This document shows positions 39,901 through 52,283 of a stretch of 64,000 bases of DNA, one piece after another. The translations under genes were made by a program, and so were the position numbers. Under the pieces are notes generated by a model. That model did not search any database. It was not told the DNA's origin and was given only the letters and a program-made list of their open reading frames with translations. Each line of letters begins with the position of its first letter. The stretch's first letter is position 1. The stretch covers positions 44,224,344 to 44,288,343 of the forward strand of contig NC_059474.1 in the NCBI RefSeq assembly GCF_018139145.2, read 5' to 3'. Origin of the DNA: Gymnogyps californianus. Its lineage: Eukaryota > Chordata > Aves > Accipitriformes > Cathartidae.

Positions 39901-41110
39901 ACATAAGCCCATTTTCTTTTACGTTTAGAGTGGAAAACATACTGAAATCTGTTTGAAAATCATGTCTAAGTCACTGTTCTAATAATTCCATAAGCTCATC
40001 GCAGACAGTATCAAATATATGTGATTCGTCAGCCTTCACGAGTGGTAACTTACTGCATGTGGAACAGCATGATGATCCATATTCAGATGCTCCGAAATTC
40101 CCTTCAGTCTCCAAACTTCATCTGAGAGGCGAGCTGGGCCCTTCTGAAGATCGCTAAAGGATGATCTAGAAAGAGGTCAGGCACCCTGCTAAGGATTTCT
40201 TACCAGCTCTCACAGCTACTGCATTGCAGAAACCATGTGAAATTATGATGCAAAAATAGCAAAATATACATAAAACATTTCACTGTTATGAACAAACAAT
40301 ACCAGTAGGTGGGCCAGATAATCAAATTGGTCCTTTCCAAAAACTCTACAGGATAGATTCTCAGATGTCCTTTCTCTATTCTCTCTGCTGCAAAATGCCT
40401 TTTCTCTGGTCATGTCAAAGTAAAGGGCTATTAGTATACTGCCATTGAGCAGCACCGTTGGGCAGCTGCACAGAGGTGATAGCCAGACTTACGGCTTAGA
40501 CGTATGAATCTGTAAATTGTTTCAAGATGAACTTTTATGTGAAATTAGGCATATTATTAAACCATATAAACACTTTTAAGATGAGCCTTTTCTGTTTACA
40601 ACAATATATTGTGATACCTCTCTAAAAGGTAAAAAGAAAGCAGAAGTAGACTGCAGCATCCTGTTTAGGATCAGAAGGGTGTCTGCATGCACCTCCATCG
40701 TGAGGGACTGGCAGGCTGTGTGACTCACAACAAATTTTTTCAGTGGCCTTTGTCGAGGTTTGGTCATCAATTTTCCTACCAGTCAGAGGTTAGCTACCTG
40801 AAGAACAGACATACAATTTTACTATTGTAAAATGGTACTTCAGAAGAAATCTGGTATGATTCTGTTAAAATTTTTGCTACATAAAGGGAGAACTCAGTAC
40901 ATCTGAAGAATTTCTAGAGCATTTAATTTGATGACCGTAGTTTGTTGCACTTTTTTTTTTTTCTAAGACTGTAACTTCAGACAGTCTTAAAAAGGTTTGG
41001 GTAAATTTCTATCTACGGGAAAGATATGTGCCAAGAAAGCAGAAAGATTGACAAGCTACAAGCCAATAGTAGAGTCTTTGCTGATACAAATTACAGATAC
41101 AGCAAGTGGC

Positions 41111-41124
41111 AAAAAAAAAAAAAA
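41111..41124 (+). repeat. A14 homopolymer
   Basis: Fourteen A with no associated retrocopy features. Confidence 0.8.
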
Positions 41125-41456
41125 GAGAATTGAGGAATGGTATTCTACATTACTTCTATAGTCAGTCCTAACCTTCCTAATGTCAACATGTTTATTAATT
41201 CCCCTGTGTTAATATATAACATAACATCCTAAAAAAAAAATTTATGCAACTCTCTTTCTCTAGAAAGCTTGAAAAGAACTTTGCAATTGGTATCTTTATT
41301 ACATTTCTTTTACATTGTGTTGGCTCAGCAAGTTTGTGATCTCAGGTAAAGCATTATTTGAAATCTTCTGTTGGCTGTATGAAAACAGCAAGCTGTTGGA
41401 ACAATTGGAATGACTTTCAGAATATATCTTACCTGAAGTTAAGAGGGACACCCGTC

Positions 41457-42053
41457 TGTTGTGGTTTAACCCCAGCCAGCAGCTAAACACCACGCAGCCG
41501 CTCCCTCACTCCCCCCTCCCCACTCCCAGTGGGATGGGGAGGAGAATCAGGAAAGAAGGTAAAACTCATGGGTTGAGATAAGAACGGTTTAATAACTAAA
41601 GTAAAATATAATACTAACAATAATAATAATGAAATATAATAATAGTAATTAAAAGGAATCTAACAAAAAAAAGAAGAGGGAAAAAAACCAAACAAAAAAA
41701 CCAATGATGCACAATGCAATTGCTCACCACCCGCTGACCAATGCCCCAGCAGCGATCCACCCCTCCTGGCCAACTCCCCCCCATTTACATACTAAGCATG
41801 ACATTCTATGGTATGGAGTATCCCTTTGGCTGGTTCAGGTCAGCTGCCCCGGCTACGCTCCCTCCCAGCTTCTTGCACCCCTGCTTGCTGGCAGAGCATG
41901 GGAAACTGAAAAATCCTTAACTGAGGATAAGCGCTACTTAGCAACAACTAAAACATCAGAGTGTTATCAACAGTATTCTCACACTAAATCCAAAACACAG
42001 CACTGTACCAGCTACTAAGAAGAAAATTAACTATCCCAGCCAAAATCAGGACA
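41457..42053 (-). mobile_element. Second solo LTR of an avian endogenous retrovirus
   Basis: A 597-bp element running on the plus strand from TGTTGTGGTTTAACCCCAG to ..CCAAAATCAGGACA. I recognise it as a bird LTR whose usual orientation begins TGTCCTG(G/A)TTT and ends AACCACAACA, so it lies on the minus strand. On that strand a polyadenylation-type ATTAAA is at 41593-41588, and the position of the family's TATA box (plus 41781-41793) is occupied by a mutated GTATGTAAAT. An AAT-rich microsatellite (41609-41650) and a purine tract sit between. Flanks CCGTC (41452-41456) and CCGCC (42054-42058) form a 5-bp target duplication with one mismatch. No internal retroviral genes are present. The 104-codon frame at 41704-42018 is a by-product. 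It is clearly more eroded than the LTR at 27563. Confidence 0.9.
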
Positions 42054-43576
42054 CCGCCTTTCATTAAACAATTTATCCATTAGGAGGTACGAAAGGTGGG
42101 CTTGCTCTCTTACTTTCTCTAGTAGCACCAAATGTTTTACACTTATGAGTGTGTAACTTAAAAGATATTATAGGAAGTTTTTTAATAAACATAGGTGTTG
42201 CTTCACATTCTCAAAACTATAAAAGTTTGATACATACTCCAGTGAAGTTAATTACTATTGAAATCTGTAAAAATCAGTTCACAGTGGCCAAGCAGCGAGC
42301 AGGGTCAGATGCTTCACTGAGAGATGCAAATATCTAACCATAGTGAAAACATGCAGGGTGATCTGCTGCCATTTAACCGCAAGTACTTAGAGTTTGATGG
42401 AAATCCTCTATTAAGAAATGAAGCATTAGAACTCATTTCCCCAGAGATGCGTGCTGGTTTATGACAAATTCTCTCTTTTCTACATACTTTGTGACTGCTT
42501 TTATTGTACTTAATTTTTATCTTCTCTTTAATGAAGGGATACACTAATAACTATGTTTACTCTTATAAAATTCTTTTGTCAGTAGACAAATGTTTACGAG
42601 CAGTAATTGTATCTATTTGTATTAAAATTGACTAAACATTATGGTAAATATATGGGTAATCAAATTGTATCTATCATGTTATACACATGTGATTAAATAC
42701 ATAGGTGAAGGGAAGGAAACATTTTCCAAGAGGAAAATCATTAGTATTAACTCACTTGAAAACTCTTAGATCAATTCTCATTTCAAAAATACCACATTAA
42801 AATAAGCACATTACTTATTCTGTGATTAGTTTATACCCCAAGTTACACAGCAGCAGGGAATATATTATCCTCCAGCTCCAATTGTGCTTTGGAGGAGGAT
42901 TGCTTGCTTTCTCTCTATCCCTGCTTCTCTCTCCCCCCATCTAGGAATCCTACAGAGGCTCGTGTCTTAATGCAAGGACTTAGTCTGCACAAATATCCCT
43001 CTTTTGGCTCCCTCCAGTTCAATTTCTCAGCATGTCCCATGCAGGATGCAGAGCACACTGGAGGCTGAGGGCCAATTATACCTCCGTCCTATCCTTTCAC
43101 TTCTAAAATGGTTTGTTTGCATATGTTTGTTCTATTTCCCCTAAAACTACCGTCCACTCTCTATGTAGACACGCACTTTCTACGGATTTCCTGTAATACA
43201 CAACGCTGCTCACCTTTTCATACTTCTATCTGATAATTACATCTGATGAAAAGTTGAGAAGGGTTGTGCATTACAGAAAATTTATCAGAAGTGCATGGCT
43301 ATTCTAAATAGTCCCCTCCAAGCAAGCACGAGACAACACCCCACTGCCAGCCTCTTGACATTGTGAGTGAAAACAGTTTCTCAACATAATATGTGCTGCT
43401 CTTACTCTGTTCTCAGTCCATCTATAATTTATCAGCATGAGCGTCTCAAGCCATGTACATTCCTCATGGAGTCTCCAGCAATAGGAGAATCTGAGATACA
43501 GATTTGATTCTGGTGAGATGTGTTGCCATGCATTTTTCTTTTATGAACAATTTGGGAAAGCACTGTGGATTTTACT

Positions 43577-43608
43577 CCCCCCCCCCCCCCCCTTTTTTCT
43601 TTTGTGGT
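43577..43608 (+). repeat. C16T6 polypyrimidine tract
   Basis: Sixteen C (43577-43592) followed by T6, C and T4. On the minus strand the G16 run can form quadruplexes. The length is likely polymorphic. Confidence 0.85.
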
Positions 43609-43942
43609 CTTAATAGAAATAAATGAGCTGCAGGTAACGTCCTCGCTGGGCATACTACATAAAATTCTAAGTATAGATCTGTAAAAAACCTCCTTGTTTT
43701 CCAGGACTTCAAAACTGTTCCATATTTAAGGAAATCTAGAGAATCTCTTGGGTTTAGGGAGTACAATGTGTAAACAAGCTGCAGAAAGTTACAAGCAAAG
43801 TGTGGACTGAAACAGATTTAAAAATATATACTCCTGAAAATGCCTGAATTTCCTCATATAATGTACACACTTCCATGAGATACAGATTAGCCCCATTTAA
43901 GAGACTCAACAGCAACAATGAAAAGTATAAATACATAAACTT

Positions 43943-43980
43943 GGGGGGGGGAGGGGGGCGGAGAGGGGAGAGAAAGAGAG
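43943..43980 (+). repeat. G/A-rich purine tract
   Basis: G9 A G6 C GG AGA GGGG followed by AGAGAAAGAGAG. It has several G runs, so quadruplex formation is possible, and it is complementary in kind to the C16 tract about 350 bp upstream. Confidence 0.85.
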
Positions 43981-46184
43981 ATAACCCCACAGGTGTCTTC
44001 TACAGAAACAACATCACAACTGCCTCAATTATCATGTAAAGACAGAAAACAGAACTCAAGGAATAGAAGCTGTCATCAAACATTTATCTCTGGAATAACT
44101 GAAGAAACTAGAAAGAAAAAGTAAACTGAAGATATTACAATCACTGATTTTTATAAAATGTGGATGAAAATTTTAAAGGCTTTATGGTAAGAAAATTCTA
44201 CAAGAAGTCAGAGGTGCCACTCTGTGGAAAAAAAAAAGTGAAGGAGAGTAGACTTGAGGAGAACAGCCTTCATCAATTAAAAAAAAAAGTTATTTAATAA
44301 GTGCTCTGTTTGTGGGTGGTTTTGGTCAATAAGAGATAACTCTGTGTGTCCTGCTGTGGTTGTGGATTATTGCCTCCATCTTACATACTCTACAATACTT
44401 GCCCCTGTAACAACATATTTAGTCATCAGTGAGAGCAGACGTTATGAATGACAGATATTTTTCCCATGTGTTTCGGCATTGCTTTCTCCAGTACTTCCAG
44501 AGCCTTTTTTTGTAGCTATCCATGTCCAGATGCAGATGAAATTTAGCATATATCATATTTTTTGATGTCACTGTATTTAATCATTGCAACATAACAAATA
44601 GATTATCTACTCAAAAGTCACAGGGAAAGCTCTCTTCTCTTCCTTTAAATACTTTTAATTTGTTCTAATGTAATCATATCAAGCCCATTTAGTTGTTTGA
44701 AAGAGCCTCTCATAAATATGCCACAGCCCATTTAAACAGGTGTGCAGAAAGTCACATCGATCTCCCATGAAATGCATTCATATTCCTGCTATGCCTGCCA
44801 GATTACCTGAATTATGGAGAACTGCTACTTGTTTGGGCTCTTTTCCGAACATCCTCCTCACATAACACACTTCAATTAAGACAGCACCTTTTTCTAAGAC
44901 CAACATAGCATACTAGTACATTGCATTTGTCCTTTCACTCATTCTACAGAACATCAGGGTGGGTTTTTTTCTTTTTCCAGAAAGGTATTTCCCCAATGTC
45001 AAACAGCACAAAGTATTGAGTGTGTATCAGCCACTAGAGCATGTAAGTTGTGGGGCCTATAAGATTCCTTATTATCACAAACATGAAGACTGGATAGAGA
45101 GTTTATTCGCTAAGGTCAACAGAAATCTTAAATTGCTAATATGTGGGAATTACAGACATAGGTATTTTGACATAATCAAGTTTTAATCAGTTCTAATATT
45201 GTGCTTGTTTCTGCATGCTAATGAGTTAAAATCCACTGAATGAAGCCAGCCTCTTCAAGTGATCATTGCTTTTGAGCAACCACTTTAACATGTTCCAAGA
45301 CTTCAGAATAATTTGATTTATGATTTCGCTTAACAGCTAAAACCATTTTTTGTTTACATTGTGTACTTAGTTAATATCAAACCGAAAAATAACTTTTGTA
45401 ATGATAGACTATATCTTCGAAGCATATAGAGTGAATGACGTATTGTTCATGATGGTCAGTTGAACTGACCACAATAAAGAACCATCAGAAGAGACTTTGT
45501 GAAACTTAAACACTGGTCTTAGCCTGAAAAACCCTCTAAAACCAGAGCTACTCTTGATTAGGAAGATTTCTATACGGACCATAGATAAGGCTGAAGAGAA
45601 TTGTCCTTTAGTCTGACATAAAATACTTGTCTGATTTGGAGAATTCAGTTAATTTTTTTCCCAATGGTAAAATGAGGACAACAATATTTGAATATTGCAC
45701 AGAGTCCTCACTGAGCTTGAAGTGCTTAAGTATGATGCTATGTGTGCTATAGGCAAGCCTCTCTGCATCTCAAAGACTAGTCCCATGTGAGAGACAACAC
45801 GATCATTGTCTAATGATCCTGTTCATAGACAGGACGGTCTGAGCTAGGTCATCTGGATTCTTGGTTCAGATAGTATATTTTTAGCGGTAATATATATTTC
45901 CCATCTATGAATCTCTTGACAGATTGTAAAATTACTTTGAAGAAGCAGGGGGAACACAGAAGGAAATTTGACTCTTAACTAATTAAGCTTTATAATATCC
46001 CCATGAGACATTTCTTATTTATTACTGGGAATTGGAAGCATGCTGCTCATCTTAATGTTAACTGGAGCTGTAGATGTTGTGAACCTTGAAAATAACATCA
46101 TTTCTTTTGATGCCTGAAGTGGCTATGAGGATTTTGGCCTTAGTGTCTGTCTCTGAGTCATACATTGAGTTACTGGTAGAAATG

Positions 46185-46264
46185 AAAAAAAAAAACAAAC
46201 CCACAACCAACCAACCAACCAACAAAACCCCCACAACCAACCAACCAACCAAAAAAACCCCATA
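46185..46264 (+). repeat. Duplicated (AACC)n microsatellite
   Basis: After an A-run, a block of CCACAACCAACCAACCAACC plus an A/C-rich end is present twice in tandem (about 46201-46230 and 46231-46261), each with an AAAACCC or AAAAACCC tail. A short microsatellite seems to have been duplicated as a unit of about 30 bp. Confidence 0.85.
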
Positions 46265-47548
46265 CACCCCAGGTTCATCCTCAGCTCTGTGTTTTAACTT
46301 GAAAACTTACCCTTTCTTTATACCTCAGCTTTGCATTGCAGGATTGTTTTAATATATCGGCTGAAAATATATGCTGAACTGTACAAGTGAGTACGTCCCA
46401 TTTCGAGAGCTCCGGGAGGTATGTTAGGAACTGAATTGTCCTAACACATCTTAATGACTTTAGAGCATAGCTCTGTATTTTCATGTCATTGTTGCAAACT
46501 GACAGAGTCTGTTCCTGGGAGGAAGGTGGAAGCCAAAGTGATGTCTGCCAGCTGGTTCACAAAGATGCTGCAGTGTCAGCACATTAGGGAGCCAAAGATC
46601 CAGATGGTGAGAGAGACCAGACCTTTGAGTAGATTCCCATTCTCATTGCTGCAACCACCTACAGCTGTAGTTGGGGCAAGCCAGCTCATTTCTGTCCATA
46701 TTTCCAAGTGCAATTGATCAGCCCGTTACTACTACTTGGAAGTAAAAATGAATGAACTACTAAAATTTATGAAGTGAAATCTCAGTGTTTCTCCTTAGCA
46801 TTACTGGATCCAGCAGCCTCATGTATTGATCCCACTCAAACAATATTTCAGCTTGTTTTTTATAACACTATTCTGTTTTCTTTTCTCTATTTCCTTTCCA
46901 AAGCAGCTGTATGCAGCACCACTTCTAATGAGCTTAGTATCCACCTGCTTCTCATTGAAGTTGACAATAAAACTTTGCTCTGGATGAGAGGGTAAGGAAA
47001 GATGCAATTACAGCCTTTCCCTATATGAAACTCAATTCCGCCCCCCCGCCAATGGTCTGCATACTCACCATAACAGCAGATATGAATCGCATCATCAGCC
47101 AGCTCCACCAAGAACAGGACTCCAAAAAGCAGTGGTAATAGGAAAAAACAGAGACATCAAATAGTTTAAATTGCAACCTATATACGTGGAAAAACTTCAT
47201 CCTTTCCTCATACTAATGTCTTTCCCCACTGCTGAGAACAATCCACAAGAAACATTTTCACTTTAAAATATATTGTATTTGTTCTCCTGACAGTGTTACG
47301 TCTCTGTAACTGCAGTATCTGTTGCATAAGTGTTATTATAGTGGGCCTCTTTTTGAGGAGTACACAGTAGCCTGGAGGATTACATAGACCTATTGCAACA
47401 GGACCAGAAGGCACCTCCCCTGCATTGGGCTCAGACAACTTCTGTCACAGGCAACCATATCTCACATTGCCTTTTGTAAATTTGTTTAACTCCTCCTTAA
47501 CAACAAATAGCCTTTTTGGCCTTCACTTCTTTTATTTGGATCTATAAG

Positions 47549-47564
47549 CTCTCTCTCTCTCTCT
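47549..47564 (+). repeat. (CT)8 microsatellite
   Basis: Eight CT units between TATAAG and GGCGG. Confidence 0.85.
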
Positions 47565-48143
47565 GGCGGTTAGAAACTTTCTGCAGTTCTCAGCCTATAT
47601 GCGTTCACATGCATGTTATGCTTATTTGCTTTGGTGTAGTCTTTGGTCCTAACTTTATACAGTTCTTTTCTCTCCATGATGTATATCCATTTTCAGTAGT
47701 TACAGAAGCAATGATACCTCCCTTAGACTTCTGCAAACTCAGCTCTTTATTGCTTTGAATTTCACCCTATAATCCAGGCTGATTTTTTTATATTTTCTTT
47801 CTTCTTAAGAAACGAATAGTACAGGGAAATTATTAATTCTATATTTAATAGGGGTAGTAGTCCCCGATCTTCAATGGAGATACTTCACATGTGATATATC
47901 TTAGGATCATATTTGATTTTTCTCAAGCTAGATCAAATTGCTGACTCACAGTCACATTAGGAAAGTCAGGCTTCTTTCCTCGTTAATGAGGTGTCCCCTC
48001 TTGAAAAAATTCTCATACTTTATCTTACATTTAAGCTGTGAAATTTTATACCATCAACATTCTTTCTCACATAATTCTCCTACAGTATATTCTGGTACCC
48101 ACGTATAGATAATATAAGAATATAATTACATACAGTATACAAC

Positions 48144-48220
48144 ACCCCCCCAAAAAAAAGAAAGAAAAAAAAAGAAAGAAAAAAAAAAGAAAGAAAAAAA
48201 AAGAAAGAAAAAAAAAAAGG
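48144..48220 (+). repeat. Poly-purine minisatellite, 14-15 bp period
   Basis: After a C7 run, GAAAG doublets occur at 48160, 48174, 48189 and 48203, spaced 14, 15 and 14 bp and separated by A-runs, ending in AAAGGAGG. It may have started as an A-rich tail that acquired G substitutions and then expanded. Confidence 0.85.
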
Positions 48221-51200
48221 AGGCTTAGAAAAAACACAAAGGGAAGTTAAAACTGAGGCATTTCTTCAAACAGCTGCACTATTAGCACAACCTGTAGCTG
48301 GTTCCTTAGGTGTAGATCTTACAGTCATCCCTTCCTCTTCCAACTGAACTAAGAATTTTCCAAATGGAATTATATCAAATATTGTACTCTTAAAAAAGCC
48401 TTATATAATTTTCTTCATTGAAAAATCAAAAACTATCAGATGGTTCTGGTATAATCTTTCTTTGATACATGGGCAGTACAACAGTTCACAACATTTCCAA
48501 TTTATTACTTCTCAGATTGACAAAGTAACCAGAAACCAATTACTTTAATTCTTAATCTTTCAGTCTATCCATTAAGTCTCATTGCATGGATTGGACTTCA
48601 GTACACATGAGAAACTGGTTAAAAATTTATCTCATGCTTTGGCAAAACAGCATAGAAAAATCTTTCTTTATACTTTTTTTTTACTGGTCATTCATTACCT
48701 GCTAAAGATGTCATACAAATTTTTGTTTTCAGAGATTTCTTCATTCCAAAATGACAACAAAAAGGTTAAAAGACACTCTAGAGTTTTGCTGCTTGTTTTC
48801 TGTACTTAGGATGTGACATTTCTCCATCTAATGTTATATACTCTAGTTTTTATCCAGCACACACAGGTGTTCCATTATGTTTAGCATAAATTAAATCAGG
48901 TTTACTCAAGAGAAATGCAAAAGAGCTAACATTAAAGGGCTGGTTTATATTCAGAGAAGAATGAAGTCATTAAAAAAAAAACACGTTTGTTCCTAGAACT
49001 ATATTCAAAACATTTACACTCACCTGTTTCCAGAAGAGGAACTCCAGTGAAATATAGTTTCCAATGCCTCTTAAAGACAGAAATCAATTTCAAAAGACTG
49101 CAGACAGAAATAATGAGCCCCTCAAGTTAGAGAGGCAAAGATCTTAAAACAAAAGGATTTTCACATGCTGATGCAAGAGATCTGGGGAGAGCATAAGGGC
49201 AAAACAAAGGTTGGGAAGATGTTATTGGAAAAAAGAAGCTGGGAACACTTTCTAGACTCTGCAGCACACCAAGCCTGTCCCAGAGTCCTTTGCCTACTCA
49301 CTGCCAAGGTAACGGAAATGCAACTTTGAAGTTTAATATTTCCATATATGTATTAATGGCAAAAAAAAGTGCAATTCTTTTCTGACCTTTCAGAGTTAAA
49401 GGCATAGTTTTAGTTCACAAATCCACTGATCTAAAACATATCAGTTCTGCACGACAGAGTGTGATCTCTGTTGATCTGATTGTTTGAAATACAGCATCCA
49501 AAGAATTCCAATACATCATGTAACAGAAAACTCATAACAATAGAAAAACCTAGACTATTTATGTGCCAGTACATTCCTGTCAGCTCACAATGGTACATAA
49601 AAATAAGAACAAAAGGAATCCAATCTGCAAAACAGTATTGTTAAAAATAGAGGCCTGGACTTTCATAACTTTATGTTGTTTCCGAAGAAAACAGGTGTCC
49701 CTATTGGTAGAGTCTAGGAATTTCCATCTCTTGGAATTAATGAGCAATTATGTAAAGTCATGAGTGATTATTGGAATGGCGAACATTTAGGAAAGGATTT
49801 CTTCTTTCTTAAATCAATATATGTGAAAATAATCCCATTTAAAAAAAAAACAAACCCAAAACTAAAACCCCATTCTTTTCCACAAAACTGGAATAAATGT
49901 GATTTTGAAATATATGTTCCTTTAAATATAGTCTTTCTGAAGATAATCTGAAAAACAACTAAAATTAAGTGCTTGATCATATATTAAACAAGGAATTTAT
50001 TGTTTAGCTATTTTGGCCAACATATTAACATATAGTATTGGCCAACGCTCATCAGAAATCCAGGCATCCTTTGCAGTACAGATCTATGTTCTTCCAAGAA
50101 AATTCCTGTGAACAAATCTCAAAGAAGGCTATCAAATCTAAAACCTGCTAGGTGACTGGTTTGGGTTTAGATATTAGCTACAGACAAGTTTGTAATGTTA
50201 AATAACGGTTCAAAACCAGATTTTTTTCATCTTCACAATGCATGTGGATATGAGGTGGTTCTGTCATGAGAAAAGTTTCTTACTAATGCTCAAACACAAA
50301 TTTACCCCCAGGCTACCCAGCTCACTTGCACTAGGTAAAACTTCAAGTATTACAGCACCAAAGTTTGATGTCATGGAAATAATTATGCTGTCAGAAACTC
50401 AAGTATACTGGAGATTTCCCTCCAGAGTTAAATAGCTATTAAGAGTTTAAATAATTCTATTACTTTAAAAGTTGCCAAGGATCAAAGGAATGAATAGAAA
50501 TATTTAACCTTAGATAAGTGAATCAAAAAGACTTATTTTAGTGTGTAAGTTATGACTTATTTATTACTATGGAGGTGTGCTTTGACTGAAAAGTTAAGGC
50601 AAAAATCAAGGAGCTGGACCTTTCTCACATAGTCAGCAGGAGTTTAGGAATAAGTTTTATCAAGCTCTAAAAAATTAACTTTCATAGCAAACAAACATCA
50701 GAGCTTGCTAGTTGGTGCGATAGGCCATTTGGACGAATAGCAGGGCAGCTCCTTTAATATGCAAAAAAATTCCGTGCCTGAAAAGTCTGGTTTTGTAAGA
50801 GAAAACAGGCCTGAACACAAAATGCTAAGGTACTAAACAAAACTAGCAACAATCTTCCAGGTGGCATGAGCCTGTAAGCAGGAACTGAAATTGCTCCAGC
50901 AGAAAGTGGGAACCACTTCCCTCCCCTCTCTCTTTGGAGAGTCCCAAAGGCACCAAAGTCCAGAGATGTGCACTCCTTAGGCAATGACCATATTTTTCTT
51001 CCACAGCCAGATCTACCCTACACAATATTTTGAATATCCCCTAATAACTCTTCAGCACTGCTATCAAGTGTGTCTACTTTGGTGGCACCCATTTGCTATT
51101 TTGACAGGTTAGCTCTGGGTACATGGTGGCAGGACCATAACCTTTCTGGCTTCTTCCCCCTCAAGGCCAGGAACATCATTGTCCTCCAAATTTCAGTCTT

Positions 51201-51439
51201 TAAGAGGCAGAAAGTGAGATGTACTACAAATGTTTTCTTTTTCCCTATTATTTCTTTACTCCTACCTTCCCCGATATGTTTGGAAATGATATAAGTGCAT
51301 TTGCATCCTTAAAATTAAAAAAATATATATCTCAGAAATTTTATCTATACAAATTTTATACAGAAATATATTAAACATAGTCATCTATCAGTTCAATTCT
51401 CTTAAATAAATGATTTTTCTCAGTGGGGAAGAGGAGAGA

Positions 51440-51462
51440 ATTGGCACTGAATCAGTGCCAAT
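51440..51462. repeat. Perfect 11-bp inverted repeat with 1-nt spacer
   Basis: ATTGGCACTGA (51440-51450) and TCAGTGCCAAT (51452-51462) are exact reverse complements around a single A. Arms of this length with so short a spacer are not expected by chance in a window this size. Confidence 0.85.
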
Positions 51463-52250
51463 ATCCCCATAAAACCTTTCCTTGTCTTCCATTCCATAGT
51501 GGAACCAAACTTTCCTGGTCAAGGGAAGATCACCGCAGTGACTTTTTTCTCTCAAGCATCACTAGTAAGAATACCTGGGAGAGGGAAATCATGCTATCTG
51601 TAACTTCATATTCAAACCACTTGAATTAGAAATCCTACTTGAACAGTAATGTTATTAGTTAAGTAGGCTAGAAAGACAGTTAATGTAATGTACTGTAAGT
51701 TAATGAGAGAGAGGGGGAAAAAAGGCAATAAAAGAAGGGAAATAAAATTTGTCCATATTTACCAGATGGCCAAATAATTAATCAGTCAATCAATTTATTT
51801 AATTACCTAGTTACAAATTTACAGTGTGCTGGAAGTACAGCATCTTAGAAATTAAAACTATATATCCAAGAATAAAATCTGATTCAGGTCCATTCATATT
51901 AAACCGTACTTCTGCAGAACTATGCAAAATCAAAATCATTATTCCTGTGTTTGTGTTCTTTTGCTATTGTGTATTTTCACCTGTATTACCGATTTTATGC
52001 TATTCTCCTATGGGCCCTGATCCAAAATTCTTTGAAATCAAAAATTCTTGAGAGATTTAGAGCTGCCATTTTTTCCTCATTAACATCTCCAACAGAACTG
52101 TTTCCATTTACCAAGCCACAACAGAACCTATGGTTTGCACAGGGATGTAAACATGTTTTTAAAAAGATGTACCTAGGGAGATGAAAAAAACACAAGAAGA
52201 AACAGTGCAATATTTTAAAGGTAGAAGGAACAGCTAAAACTACACAACAG

Positions 52251-52283
52251 GCAAAAACAAAAGCAAAAACAAAAACAGCAAAC
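52251..52283 (+). repeat. A-rich (CAAAAA)n-like repeat
   Basis: Units GCAAAAACAAAA and CAAAAACAGC in tandem. It is a degenerate simple repeat. Confidence 0.7.

Larger units (their letters stand above)
36804..41456. other. AT-rich unique DNA, no gene seen
   Basis: No supported gene. The 123-codon frame at 37284-37655 is the longest but has no domain and ends in a hydrophobic stretch of AT-rich codons. The stretch contains the small triple repeat at 36951-36985 and homopolymers near 39582 and 41111. Confidence 0.5.
42054..52250. other. AT-rich unique DNA with microsatellites, no gene seen
   Basis: No supported gene in ten kilobases. The simple repeats are listed separately. The GC-richer patch 42840-43090 and the stretch 44640-44900 (mixed composition, with ACAGGTGTGCAG and CAGATTACCTGAATTATGG) have the look of non-repetitive and possibly constrained sequence, but conservation cannot be judged from one genome. 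Open frames are at most 115 codons, without domains. Confidence 0.5.

Noticed and set aside
41704..42018. 104-codon plus-strand open frame
   Set aside because: It lies inside the second solo LTR, antisense to the element.
45453..45471. 9-bp inverted repeat TGGTCAGTT/AACTGACCA followed by AATAAA, considered as a histone-type 3' stem-loop
   Set aside because: It does not match the histone stem-loop consensus, there is no histone gene nearby, and the arm length is near chance.
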